A stretch of DNA of 64,000 nucleotides from CAWGET01 sp963821715 (lineage in GTDB: Bacteria; Bacteroidota; Ignavibacteria; Ignavibacteriales; Melioribacteraceae): positions 682,001 to 746,000 of the forward strand of contig CAWGET010000006.1 in NCBI GenBank assembly GCA_963821715.1. Reading direction: 5' to 3'. Positions 26,446 to 33,877 of this stretch are shown here, one piece after another. Below the pieces are notes generated by a model. The model did not search any database, was not told the origin of the DNA, and worked only from the letters and a program-made list of their open reading frames with translations. The translations under genes and the position numbers were made by a program. Position 1 is the first letter of the stretch, and every line of letters starts with the position of its first letter.

Positions 26446-26991
26446 TTATTTCTCTAATTCCGCCTGAACGAAATCTATCTCAACAGGCGTTTTTCTTCCG
26501 AAGATGCTAACCATAACTTTTATTTTCATCTTCTCTTCGCTAACTTCCTGAACAAATCCGGAAAAATTATTGAATGGACCATCTATGATCTTCACATAAT
26601 CATTCACACGGAAGATAGTTTCCGATCTTTCGGTATCGTCGCTATCGGAAATTCTTCCCACAATTCTTTTAACTTCTTCGGGTTGAAGCGGATTCGGATT
26701 ATTTTTTGTACCGAGAAATCCCATCACTGAAGGAGTGTTAACAATAAAGTCCTTTACCCGATTATCCAGATCGGCGTGAAGAAGAATATAACCAGGAAAG
26801 AAATTTTTTGTCTTGGTTTTTTTCTTACCGTCTTTAACTTCAAAAACTTTTTCGGTGGGAACAAGAACATCGAATATCCTTGCACGTAACTCATCGTTAT
26901 CGCTAAGTTCCTGTTCAACCAAAGTCTTTACTTTATTCTCGTGTCCGGAAAATGTTCTTACAACATACCATTTAGCGCTATTTTCATCCAC
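26446..26991 (-). CDS. nusG: Transcription termination/antitermination factor NusG
   Basis: A 181-residue protein with an N-terminal NGN domain (KWYVVRTFSGHENKVKTLVEQ) that binds the polymerase clamp and a C-terminal KOW domain (GPFNNFSGFVQEVSEEKMKI) that binds S10 or Rho. The start is a GTG at 26991-26989 that directly follows the secE stop codon. An AAGGGG lies nine nt upstream. The nearby ATG is out of frame. Confidence 0.97.
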   Translation of the reverse strand: MDENSAKWYVVRTFSGHENKVKTLVEQELSDNDELRARIFDVLVPTEKVFEVKDGKKKTKTKNFFPGYILLHADLDNRVKDFIVNTPSVMGFLGTKNNPNPLQPEEVKRIVGRISDSDDTERSETIFRVNDYVKIIDGPFNNFSGFVQEVSEEKMKIKVMVSIFGRKTPVEIDFVQAELEK

Positions 26992-27174
26992 TTAAAACAA
27001 CCCCTTAAAAATCTGAGTTACCGTCATATCAATAGCATAAGTAAAGGCGGCAATAATAAGACAAACCACAATTACAACGGTTGTAGATTCCTTTAATTCT
27101 TCTTTTGTTGGCCAGGTAACTTTTTTCATTTCCTTGACCACATCATTTACAAAATTTACAATTTTATCTTTCAT
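26992..27174 (-). CDS. secE: Preprotein translocase subunit SecE
   Basis: A 60-residue single-span form of SecE. It has an amphipathic segment with the family motif KKVTWPTKEELKESTTVVIVV leading into one transmembrane helix. It clamps SecY in the translocon. Its stop codon abuts the nusG GTG, so the two genes are translationally coupled. Confidence 0.95.
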   Translation of the reverse strand: MKDKIVNFVNDVVKEMKKVTWPTKEELKESTTVVIVVCLIIAAFTYAIDMTVTQIFKGLF

Positions 27175-27197
27175 AAGTTCTATACTATAAGATTAAT

Positions 27198-27274
27198 TGG
27201 CACGTCAGGAGGGACTCGAACCCCCAACCTGCGGTTTTGGAGACCGCTGCTCTAGCCAATTGAGCCACTGACGT
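27198..27274 (-). tRNA. tRNA-Trp (anticodon CCA)
   Basis: Minus-strand cloverleaf with acceptor ACGTCAG/CTGACGT, anticodon stem GCGGT/ACCGC around loop CTCCAAA (anticodon CCA), and a TTCGAGT T loop. The discriminator is G, as in bacterial tRNA-Trp. The 3-prime CCA is encoded (27200-27198), unlike in the other tRNAs here. It starts 2 nt after the rpmG stop and sits just before secE, a widely conserved arrangement. Confidence 0.96.
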
Positions 27275-27276
27275 AT

Positions 27277-27444
27277 TTATTTAGTTTCCTTAAAAACAAC
27301 GTGTTTACGAACTACGGGATCATATTTTTTATATTCTACTCTTCCTGGATGATTTCTTTTATTCTTAGAAGTAGTATACCGGTACCCTGTATTTGCGGTA
27401 CTTTCTAAAATAATCGTCTGTCTTATATTTTTTGCTTTAGCCAT
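27277..27444 (-). CDS. rpmG: 50S ribosomal protein L33, zinc-independent form
   Basis: A 55-residue protein, too short for most ORF screens. It begins MAKAKNIRQTIILESTANTG and contains GYRYTTSKNKRNHPGRVEYKKYDP. It has no cysteine, so it is the C-minus, zinc-independent form. The ATG is at 27444-27442 and the TAA at 27279-27277, 2 nt before tRNA-Trp. It lies between tRNA-Thr and tRNA-Trp, the place where many bacteria have a tuf copy followed by rpmG. Confidence 0.95.
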   Translation of the reverse strand: MAKAKNIRQTIILESTANTGYRYTTSKNKRNHPGRVEYKKYDPVVRKHVVFKETK

Positions 27445-27473
27445 CTTGGTCCGTCACCTTTAAAATCTTTTAA

Positions 27474-27502
27474 AATTAAAAAAGCCAATAAAAAAAATTG
27501 GC
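27474..27502 (-). terminator. Rho-independent terminator after tRNA-Thr
   Basis: On the minus strand GCCAAT and ATTGGC flank a seven-T loop, followed by TTTTTTAATTTT. It lies between tRNA-Thr and rpmG. A second inverted repeat (TTCGGCT/AGCCGAA, 27525-27557) stands between this hairpin and tRNA-Thr and may be a tRNA-processing structure. Expression of rpmG-secE-nusG then depends on read-through or on an unrecognised promoter. Confidence 0.6.
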
Positions 27503-27594
27503 AAAAACTTATATTTTATAACGATTCGGCTATCCTGTTACTACAAATAAAGCCGAAGAAACTATTATATTCAAAAACAGAGCTCTTTGGATAG

Positions 27595-27667
27595 AGCTGA
27601 CGACCGGGATTGAACCGGTGACCTCATCCTTACCAAGGATGTGCTCTACCTACTGAGCTACGTCAGC
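27595..27667 (-). tRNA. tRNA-Thr (anticodon GGU)
   Basis: Minus-strand 73-nt cloverleaf with acceptor GCTGACG/CGTCAGC, D arm TAGCTCAGTAGGTAGAGC, anticodon stem CATCC/GGATG around loop TTGGTAA (anticodon GGT), and T arm ACCGG-TTCAATC-CCGGT. CCA is not encoded. It belongs to the Tyr-Gly-Thr-Trp cluster. Confidence 0.96.
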
Positions 27668-27681
27668 ACTTAAACAGTGAG

Positions 27682-27754
27682 AGCGGGAGACGGGACTCGA
27701 ACCCGCAACCAACAGCTTGGAAGGCTGTGACTCTAGCCATTGAGTTACTCCCGC
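27682..27754 (-). tRNA. tRNA-Gly (anticodon UCC)
   Basis: Minus-strand 73-nt cloverleaf with acceptor GCGGGAG/CTCCCGC, discriminator U as in other tRNA-Gly, anticodon stem ACAGC/GCTGT around loop CTTCCAA (anticodon TCC), and T arm GCGGG-TTCGAGT-CCCGT. CCA is not encoded. Confidence 0.96.
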
Positions 27755-27782
27755 AAAACCTGAAAAAAGTACACAAAGAAAG

Positions 27783-27866
27783 TGGGCGGCGAGGGATTCG
27801 AACCCCCAAAGGCGTTTGCCAACGGATTTACAGTCCGCCCCGGCTCTCCAACTCCGGCGTCCGCCC
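27783..27866 (-). tRNA. tRNA-Tyr (anticodon GUA)
   Basis: Minus-strand 84-nt class II tRNA with a long variable arm, as expected for tyrosine. The anticodon stem CGGA/TCCG encloses loop CTGTAAA (anticodon GTA). The T arm is GGGGG-TTCGAAT-CCCTC. The acceptor pairs in six of seven positions. It is the first gene after the cluster promoter at 27887-27917. Confidence 0.95.
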
Positions 27867-27886
27867 GTCTATTTCTAATCGAGCCA

Positions 27887-27917
27887 CAAATTTACATTTC
27901 TTTTTTTTAAAATGCAA
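27887..27917 (-). promoter_or_regulatory. Predicted promoter of the tRNA/secE-nusG-rif cluster
   Basis: On the minus strand TTGCAT (27917-27912) is followed after 17 bp by TAAATTTG (27894-27887), an exact match to the Bacteroidota TAnnTTTG element. It lies 20 bp upstream of tRNA-Tyr and is the only good promoter candidate before the cluster. Confidence 0.6.
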
Positions 27918-27966
27918 GAGTTTCATTAATCTGATTTTTAAAAAAATTATTTTTACTTAAGATTAT

Positions 27967-28025
27967 CTGTTGAACCGGATCAACAGGAATCCAAATCTTT
28001 AAAATATCTGATAGTTGTCAACTAT
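27967..28025. promoter_or_regulatory. Two GTTG/CAAC palindromes in a divergent control region
   Basis: The 315-nt gap between tRNA-Tyr and the PP2C gene contains CTGTTGA-N6-TCAACAG (27967-27986) and ATAGTTG-T-CAACTAT (28011-28025), two near-perfect inverted repeats that share GTTG/CAAC half-sites. They lie 50-140 bp upstream of the tRNA promoter and about 155-215 bp upstream of the phosphatase start. They resemble operators for a dimeric regulator; no such regulator is encoded nearby. Confidence 0.35.
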
Positions 28026-28181
28026 GCTCTCCTACAATCAAGTTACTAAGCTGTTCCAAATCCTTCACAATAAATTACCCAGTTCCAATTTTCCATGCTT
28101 TTAAATCTATTTATACTTAACTTTTCATTCTTCAATACGTCCAAAGAAATGTAGGAATAAAATAAAAATCCAGGATATCCT

Positions 28182-29318
28182 GTGTCAAAAACGAATACCA
28201 ATTCAATTAAACGAATTTTTGATCTTTATACGAGCGACTTAAGCGTTGACGAAATAGAACGGTTGATTAAAAAAGAATCTTCCGACGTCTATAAGTATTT
28301 TGCAAAAGATACAGCGAAACAGGATAAAAATAGAAATAAGTTAATGAGAGCGCTCATCTTTCTGCGTAATCTGTTTAACGCTTTTGTATTGCGGTTAACT
28401 CCCGCAAGAAGGATACTTTATCTTGCCGCAATTTTTATTTTTTTTATCGGATATATTCAGAACTTCGACGGCTACCTGCTTTTTTCTTTTTTAATGATAA
28501 ATTTGCTGCTTGCTTTCGAACTCGCGGATAAACTTACTGCCAAAGATGAATTGACGCTTGCAAGAAAAATCCAGGATTCTCTTATTCCGCAAAAACCTCC
28601 GGAGAACAAAAATTATGATATCTCATGTTTTTACGAATCGGCAAATGATGTTAGTGGAGATTATTTTGATTTTATTCCCGACAAAGATAAAAAATTAACT
28701 TTCATTATCGGAGATATTTCGGGCAAAGGGCTTCCTGCCGCGCTTTACATGGTGCGGGCGCAGGCGATAATTCATTCGCTCCTTAATAATTTTGATAATC
28801 TGAGAAGCGTGCTGAACAACCTTAAAACATACTTCTGCGAAAACTTGCAGCCTGGATATTTTCTAACAGTAACCGCGGCAAAAATTGACGACGAGGGAGA
28901 GATTAAATTTTTTAGAGCCGGGCATACTCCCGCGCTCCTTTATAAATCCGATGAAAATAGATTTTATGATGTGAGCCCTAAAGGAATGGGAATCGGTTTG
29001 CGCGATAACGGGATATTTTCCGATATACTTGAAGAAAGAGTTTTGCAGACTTCCCCCGGGGATATTGTGATGTTTTATACCGACGGAATTACTGACACAC
29101 ATAATCCGAATATGCAGCAATTCGGTATGGAACCGGTAAAACAAATTGTAAGGGCATACTCGGAAAAATCCAGTGAAGAAATTAAAGACAAACTGATTGA
29201 AAAGTTAAATGACTTCCGCGAAACGAAAGACGGCAATGATGATATTACTTTTGTGATTTTTAAAAGAAAGGATAAAGAAGTAAGCAATAATAATACTCAA
29301 GTTGAGTCTATATCCTAG
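28182..29318 (+). CDS. Membrane-anchored PP2C-type serine phosphatase (SpoIIE/RsbU-like)
   Basis: A 378-residue protein. An N-terminal cytosolic region of about 75 residues leads into two adjacent transmembrane helices (roughly residues 78-115), then a SpoIIE/PP2C phosphatase domain (about 135-368). Metal-binding and catalytic motifs are present: VSGDYFDF, GDISGKGLPAAL, FRAGHTPALLY, PGDIVMFYTDGITD and DDITFVIF. Such enzymes dephosphorylate anti-anti-sigma proteins in partner-switching stress pathways, but no partner gene is nearby. The start is a GTG at 28182. It faces the Sel1 gene tail to tail, with a 27-nt gap. Confidence 0.88.
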   Translation: MSKTNTNSIKRIFDLYTSDLSVDEIERLIKKESSDVYKYFAKDTAKQDKNRNKLMRALIFLRNLFNAFVLRLTPARRILYLAAIFIFFIGYIQNFDGYLLFSFLMINLLLAFELADKLTAKDELTLARKIQDSLIPQKPPENKNYDISCFYESANDVSGDYFDFIPDKDKKLTFIIGDISGKGLPAALYMVRAQAIIHSLLNNFDNLRSVLNNLKTYFCENLQPGYFLTVTAAKIDDEGEIKFFRAGHTPALLYKSDENRFYDVSPKGMGIGLRDNGIFSDILEERVLQTSPGDIVMFYTDGITDTHNPNMQQFGMEPVKQIVRAYSEKSSEEIKDKLIEKLNDFRETKDGNDDITFVIFKRKDKEVSNNNTQVESIS

Positions 29319-29345
29319 TTTTATTGCGGGAATATCTATGAAATT

Positions 29346-30866
29346 TTATTTTATAATTTTGAAGCTTTCTGTTTCCGGACGTATCTCATCATACATATTT
29401 TGAAGAGAGCGCCATGCGGTTTCATTCCCTCTCGATGCGGCATCCCTAAAAAGATTTGCGGCCCGGTGTTTATTTTTCTCAACCCCTATTCCATTTTTAT
29501 AACAAAACGCTAAAATAGTTTTTGCCAATACCGAACCTTTGCCGGAATAATCTTTAAGCAAACTAATTTCGTCATCTAAATTAAATGGCTTTTCACTAAA
29601 TATTTCTGTTGAGGCTAATCTTATTTCGGCTTCCCTGCTTCCGGCATTAGCAGCTCTTTCCCAAAGCGATACTGCCTTAACTTTATCCTGATCAAGGAGT
29701 TCGCCTGAATAATAAATCAATCCGAGTTCGAGCAGAGCCGGTATGTAATTTTGGTCAGCGGAACTTTGCAAAAAAGTTAAAAGCTGTTCTTCGGTTATTT
29801 GAAAATTCAATCCGACAGCGGCGAGTCCCGCAATCACATACAAAGCCGTTGCTTCCCCTTTATCAACTGCCGGCTTCAGTATCGGAAAAAAATTGTTTTC
29901 GATTACCTGCTCCAAAACAGACGTCGCGCTTTTATAATTTCCCAGCCGATACGCCTGGAGATAATATGAAGCCGCTCTTATCTTATTCTTCTTTACAAAT
30001 TTTCCGGTTTCATATAATCTGCCTAAAATATAAAGCGCTTCCGGACTTCCGTAATTCGCCGCAGACTCTATAGCGCTAAGATTACTTTCGCCGGCCTTAT
30101 AAAATGTTGTATCTGTTATTCCAAATTTTTTCCGAAGCGCTTTTTTGTCGGATGAAATAATATTCTCCAGCGCCGAAGTATCCTGTTCATTTTGTTCTTC
30201 CTGCGGCATCAGGTTTAGATAATCAAGACTCAACCCGGAGGAAACTTTGGAAGTGTCAGGCTTATTCGTTCCGCTTACTCTTAATCCGGCTCCTTCAACT
30301 TTCATTTGATTCAATACTTCAATTGCCGGTTTATACTTCGCTCTCGCCGATTCCCGAAGCCAGGAGATTCCTTTTTCATAATTCTTGTTAACAACCAGAC
30401 CGTCTAAATACTGCAAACCAAGTACAAATTGAGCTTCAGGGAATTTTTGTTCCGCGGCATATTCAAAATTTCCGAAAGCTGCAAAAGGATCCCATTCAGT
30501 TCCAATTCCATTTAAAAGCATAAGTCCGTAATTATATTTTGCCGGCACAAAATTTTTATCAGCAGCTTTTTTTATCCATTTAACTGCGTTGGAAGTATCG
30601 GCTTCGAAGCCTTCGCCTAATAAATATCGGAGTCCAAGCTCGTGCTGAGAAACCGGATCGCCCTGATTTGCTTTTTGTATTAGATTGAATTTAGCCACGA
30701 GCGGATAAGAAGGACGCGTAAGATTGTATCGGATACTGTATTTTGGCGAGAAATTATTTTTATACGCTTCACTTCGTGTGGAATCCTGCGCAAAAATACC
30801 GATGGAAACAAATAAGAAAAGTGGAATAATAATTTTAATCAAAGGAGCCGAATTCTTTTGCAGCAT
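29346..30866 (-). CDS. Secreted Sel1-repeat (SLR) protein
   Basis: A 506-residue protein with a signal peptide (residues 1-26, ending IGIFAQ) and many alpha-helical Sel1-like repeats of about 36 residues. Examples are SQHELGLRYLLGEGFEADTS, AKYNYGLMLLNGIGT, AQFVLGLQYLDGLVV, ALYILGRLYETGKF and AKTILAFCYKNGIGVEKNKH. Such repeats are protein-binding scaffolds, here probably periplasmic. Its ATG overlaps the end of the UroD-like gene by 32 nt, so it is the third gene of that operon. A link to methyl transfer is suggested only by this coupling; the function is unknown. Confidence 0.85.
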   Translation of the reverse strand: MLQKNSAPLIKIIIPLFLFVSIGIFAQDSTRSEAYKNNFSPKYSIRYNLTRPSYPLVAKFNLIQKANQGDPVSQHELGLRYLLGEGFEADTSNAVKWIKKAADKNFVPAKYNYGLMLLNGIGTEWDPFAAFGNFEYAAEQKFPEAQFVLGLQYLDGLVVNKNYEKGISWLRESARAKYKPAIEVLNQMKVEGAGLRVSGTNKPDTSKVSSGLSLDYLNLMPQEEQNEQDTSALENIISSDKKALRKKFGITDTTFYKAGESNLSAIESAANYGSPEALYILGRLYETGKFVKKNKIRAASYYLQAYRLGNYKSATSVLEQVIENNFFPILKPAVDKGEATALYVIAGLAAVGLNFQITEEQLLTFLQSSADQNYIPALLELGLIYYSGELLDQDKVKAVSLWERAANAGSREAEIRLASTEIFSEKPFNLDDEISLLKDYSGKGSVLAKTILAFCYKNGIGVEKNKHRAANLFRDAASRGNETAWRSLQNMYDEIRPETESFKIIK

Positions 30867-31878
30867 TTAACATAGCCAGATAATTTTCTAATTTAACGTA
30901 ATCGGGAATGCTGTTTCCTGAACCCACGCAATAACCTCCGTTATATGCGGCTTTTGCGATGTTCTCCTCGACCTTTTTGCGAACCTCTTCTTCGGTTCCG
31001 CGCGCTAGTAAATCAACATCCACGTGACCAATTAAACAGAGCTTGCCGCCGTAACGTTCCTTCACTTCACTTATTTCCATCGCCTTCGGTTCAATTGGAT
31101 GAATCGCGTCGACTCCGCAGCTTATTATTTCATCAAATACATCGTACAAAATGCCGTCTGTGTGATATATTAAAGGCTTGTTGTATTCTTTAGCAAGATA
31201 TCCGATCGCCCTCAGCCAAGGGAAAAAATATTCTTTCAATACTTCCGGCGAGACGAGTAAACCATTCGTAAAGGCAATATCGTCGCTATAAAAAAGCGCG
31301 TCCACATTTTCGCTCTGCGCAAAATATTCGAACATACTTAAAACAAGTTCTCCAACTTTATCATTTAATTTTTTAATGATTGAAGGATTTTCGAATAATG
31401 CAATTGAGAATGTTTCAAACCCCATCATTTCCCACGTCATCGTAAAAATATCGCCGTACTGTCCTACAACTCCCATTCCTTCCGGAAGAAGAGATTTCAC
31501 TCTCTCGAAATTCTGATAATTGAAATCATTTTTCCCCGGGAAAACATAATTCTCAAAATCTTCATTATTTGTAATTACGCCCTTTCCTTCGGAAGCCCAA
31601 TCATAAGAGAGCGAACCGTCCTCCTTAATTTTTTCTCTTTCGGAAACACCAATTTTTGCGGGATTAAAATCGACCAAAGGCTGAAGTTTTATATAATCAT
31701 AACCCGTTTTATGCCAGAATTCAACATCGTCTTCTAATTTTAAAATCGGTCTGCCGAGGATTCGCTCTTTAATTTTAGGATGAATTCCTAGTTCAGCAAC
31801 AGGGACATAACTTCCTTTTCCTCCTCGTAGCGTTAATAGAAATTCCTCAATATTCGGGGGACGATTTTTTATATTAAT
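30835..31878 (-). CDS. UroD-like corrinoid methyltransferase, probable ATT start
   Basis: A uroporphyrinogen-decarboxylase-fold protein of the MtaA/MtbA/CmuA class. These enzymes move methyl groups to or from a corrinoid protein. The first ATG/GTG/TTG in frame (TTG at 31677) would leave only 280 residues and cut off the conserved start. The open frame continues upstream with family-like sequence (NRPPNIEEFLLTLRGGKGSY, ELGIHP). The best start is an ATT at 31878-31876, six nt after a GGAG, overlapping the stop of the corrinoid gene, giving 347 residues. The zinc motif usually H-x-C-G reads HTDG (H239, D241), and a Cys occurs later in GGYCVGSGNSIP. The substrate cannot be told. Confidence 0.8.
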   Translation of the reverse strand: MNIKNRPPNIEEFLLTLRGGKGSYVPVAELGIHPKIKERILGRPILKLEDDVEFWHKTGYDYIKLQPLVDFNPAKIGVSEREKIKEDGSLSYDWASEGKGVITNNEDFENYVFPGKNDFNYQNFERVKSLLPEGMGVVGQYGDIFTMTWEMMGFETFSIALFENPSIIKKLNDKVGELVLSMFEYFAQSENVDALFYSDDIAFTNGLLVSPEVLKEYFFPWLRAIGYLAKEYNKPLIYHTDGILYDVFDEIISCGVDAIHPIEPKAMEISEVKERYGGKLCLIGHVDVDLLARGTEEEVRKKVEENIAKAAYNGGYCVGSGNSIPDYVKLENYLAMLNAAKEFGSFD

Positions 31879-32542
31879 TTTTTTCTCCTTTAAGATGACG
31901 AACTAGAACCTGTGGATCTTTGAAATATCCGTCAGCGCCAATTTTATTGTTAAACTCCGTTGAGACCGGCGCTCCGCCAATGAAGATCTTCGTTTCGGGA
32001 TTAACTTTTTTAATACCTCTCACTATTTCCTGCATATTCATCATCGTTGTAGTAAGAAGAGCGCTTAAACCCACATAGCAATCCGGGTTCTCGCTAACCG
32101 CTTTTGTAAATTTTTCCGCATCCGCATCAATTCCCAGATCGACCGTTTTCCATCCGTCGCCTTCTAAGATCATCTTTACAATGTTCTTTCCTATATCGTG
32201 CAGATCGCCTTTTACCGTGCCGAGAACAAACACTCCTTTATGTTTTGCTTCTCCCGAATCAAAAAAAGGTTTGAGATGAACCATCGCGGCATTCATTGCT
32301 TTTGCGGAAATTAATAGATTCGGAATGAAAGCTGTTCCCTGCTCGAACTTTTCACCTATTCTGTTCATTCCGGTCATCAAAGATTTGCTCAGAATTTCAT
32401 TTGGATTTATTCCCGAGTCGAGAGCTTTTTTTGTCAGCTCGGAAGCTCCCGGTTCTCCTCTCATTTCCGGAGGATAAGCTGAATTCTCATCCGCTTTCCC
32501 TTTTTCGATACAAACCGCAAGCCGCTCTAATAAATCGTGCAT
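31874..32542 (-). CDS. Corrinoid (cobalamin)-binding methyltransferase protein
   Basis: A 222-residue protein of the MtaC/MtbC/MttC type. Residues 33-92 form the helical cap domain (ALDSGINPNEILSKSLMTGM, then IGEKFEQGTAFIPNLLISAK). Residues 100-220 form the Rossmann-like B12-binding domain with the D-x-H-x-x-G motif at D113, H115 and G118 (GDLHDIGKNIV), plus GLSALLTTTM and IGGAPV. H115 should be the lower cobalt ligand. The ATG is preceded by AAGGA. It heads the operon with the UroD-like methyltransferase. No substrate-specific MtaB-type enzyme or corrinoid activator is in the window. Confidence 0.88.
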   Translation of the reverse strand: MHDLLERLAVCIEKGKADENSAYPPEMRGEPGASELTKKALDSGINPNEILSKSLMTGMNRIGEKFEQGTAFIPNLLISAKAMNAAMVHLKPFFDSGEAKHKGVFVLGTVKGDLHDIGKNIVKMILEGDGWKTVDLGIDADAEKFTKAVSENPDCYVGLSALLTTTMMNMQEIVRGIKKVNPETKIFIGGAPVSTEFNNKIGADGYFKDPQVLVRHLKGEKN

Positions 32543-32815
32543 CTTTTTCCTTTCGAAATTTTATGGTATAAAGATAATAAAAAAGAGATTAGAAAAATTC
32601 TGTTGGCTGGAATTTCCTGTTAAAAGTCCATCACTTTTGATAAAGAGATTTTGTGAAAATTATAAAATTAAAAAGGGAGGATTTAGATGGGGCATTGTAT
32701 CAAAATGCTAACTTAGGCGCAAAGTGCAATCTTCTTTTGATGCGCCTATAAGATTTCTCACTTCGATAAATCCGGATTCGTAATAAAAGCACATAATTGA
32801 CTAATCGTTATTCTC
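32543..32815. other. Intergenic region with a hairpin and a 9-codon ORF
   Basis: A 273-nt gap before the corrinoid operon. It holds a perfect seven-pair inverted repeat TAGGCGC/GCGCCTA (32714-32748). Just before it on the plus strand is a strong ribosome-binding sequence (AGGGAGG) and an ATG opening a 9-codon ORF (32687-32716). There is no T tract, so a simple terminator is not supported. No cobalamin riboswitch features were seen. Confidence 0.35.
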
Positions 32816-33816
32816 TCAATAAGGCTTAACTATTCTATTCCCTTTTTTTCTGAAAGTGATTAAATCATCGCGCAGAAGCAGAAAATTCTGTGCGCTGATA
32901 AAAAATGTTTTGGGAATGTCGGTTTTATTCTTGTAAAAATCGAAGAGGGATTTTGTCTCGCCGGATGAAATACCGTTTAAGGATTTAAATTCCGATTTCC
33001 TTCTGATCCTAATATTTCGGCGCTTAAATTCGTCTTCAACAAAATTAAATATTGCCGAAGCATAAAGATCAGACTCCTCGTCAACAATAATCACAATTGC
33101 TTTGGGAAATGATTTAACAATTGCTGAAACGGCTGCAGCAATTTTCTTTTTAGCAAATCCTTCCTCCATCAAAAATTTATCGTCGGTAATATCATCGTTC
33201 AAGATTAAAATATATGCCTTTCCGGCTTCAGATATTTCTTTCTGAAATTTTTCAGCCTCCAACGATGGAACTAACGTAACCGCGAAAGGATAACCGAAAT
33301 TGAAGAGTTCGCTCCGATATCTTTCACTCAATTCATCCGTGTCTTCAATAATAAACGAAACTTCTGCTTCGGGGCGTACTAATTTAGAATCATGAAGAAG
33401 TTTTGCTTTAAGTCTTAATTCTTCATCGACGGTTAATTTAAAATTTGTAGCTCCGTTAATTTTTTCCTCGGCGCTCGATACAGCGATATTTAAATCGTGG
33501 AAGTTTTTTGTAAGATCATTAACGACAAGAAGCAGCGGAAGATCTTTTGGAATTTTTACTTTATAAATAAGCGTCGAATCATTTTTCTTCTCAGCCGATT
33601 GCTCTACAATCCACTCAGGATTTATGGCAAATTCATCAATCGTTGATAAGAATATTTCTCGTATATCGCTTTGAGTAATATCTGTTTTTTCTATTACGGG
33701 TTCGGGAGCATAAAAGGCGTCGACCAGTAAATTTGTTGCAGCCAGAATAATTATTATGATGAATAAAATTTTTATTAATTGAATTTTGATATCTAAACCT
33801 GATTTTTATTTCTCAT
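32816..33816 (-). pseudogene. Membrane-anchored divergent polysaccharide deacetylase-like protein, 5-prime frameshift
   Basis: Only a 171-residue frame from a TTG at 33331 has a usual start codon, but the frame is open to 33805 and encodes a natural N-terminus: a transmembrane helix (LIKILFIIIIILAATNLLV) and about 140 further residues, about 330 in all. The only nearby ATG (33816-33814, MRNKN) is in another frame. One extra A in the A5 run at 33803-33807 would join it as MRNKKSGLDIKIQ. The C-terminal part (VSFIIEDTD, FGYPFAVTLVPSLEAEKF, ISEAGKAYILIL) resembles the divergent polysaccharide deacetylase family, with the usual Asp/His metal residues poorly kept. It is either a real frameshift, a sequencing error or a non-ATG start. 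Confidence 0.55.
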
Positions 33817-33843
33817 GAATTAATTTTTAAAGTCGCAGACTCG

Positions 33844-33866
33844 AAAAATCTGCGTCGCAGCAGATT
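33844..33866 (-). terminator. Terminator after the crotonase gene
   Basis: Minus-strand AATCTGC and GCAGATT pair around a six-nt loop and are followed by TTTTTC. It ends the run of genes that finishes with the crotonase. An alternative CGCAGA/TCTGCG pairing (33834-33854) overlaps it. Confidence 0.6.
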
Positions 33867-33877
33867 CATTCCACGCT

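Noticed and set aside
27200..27870. Second tuf gene expected in the tRNA cluster
   Set aside because: Only rpmG and four tRNAs are present; there is no EF-Tu sequence in this interval.
31700..32700. Cobalamin riboswitch upstream of the corrinoid operon
   Set aside because: The leader is short and lacks the GCCACTG-like B12 box or an extended multi-stem structure.
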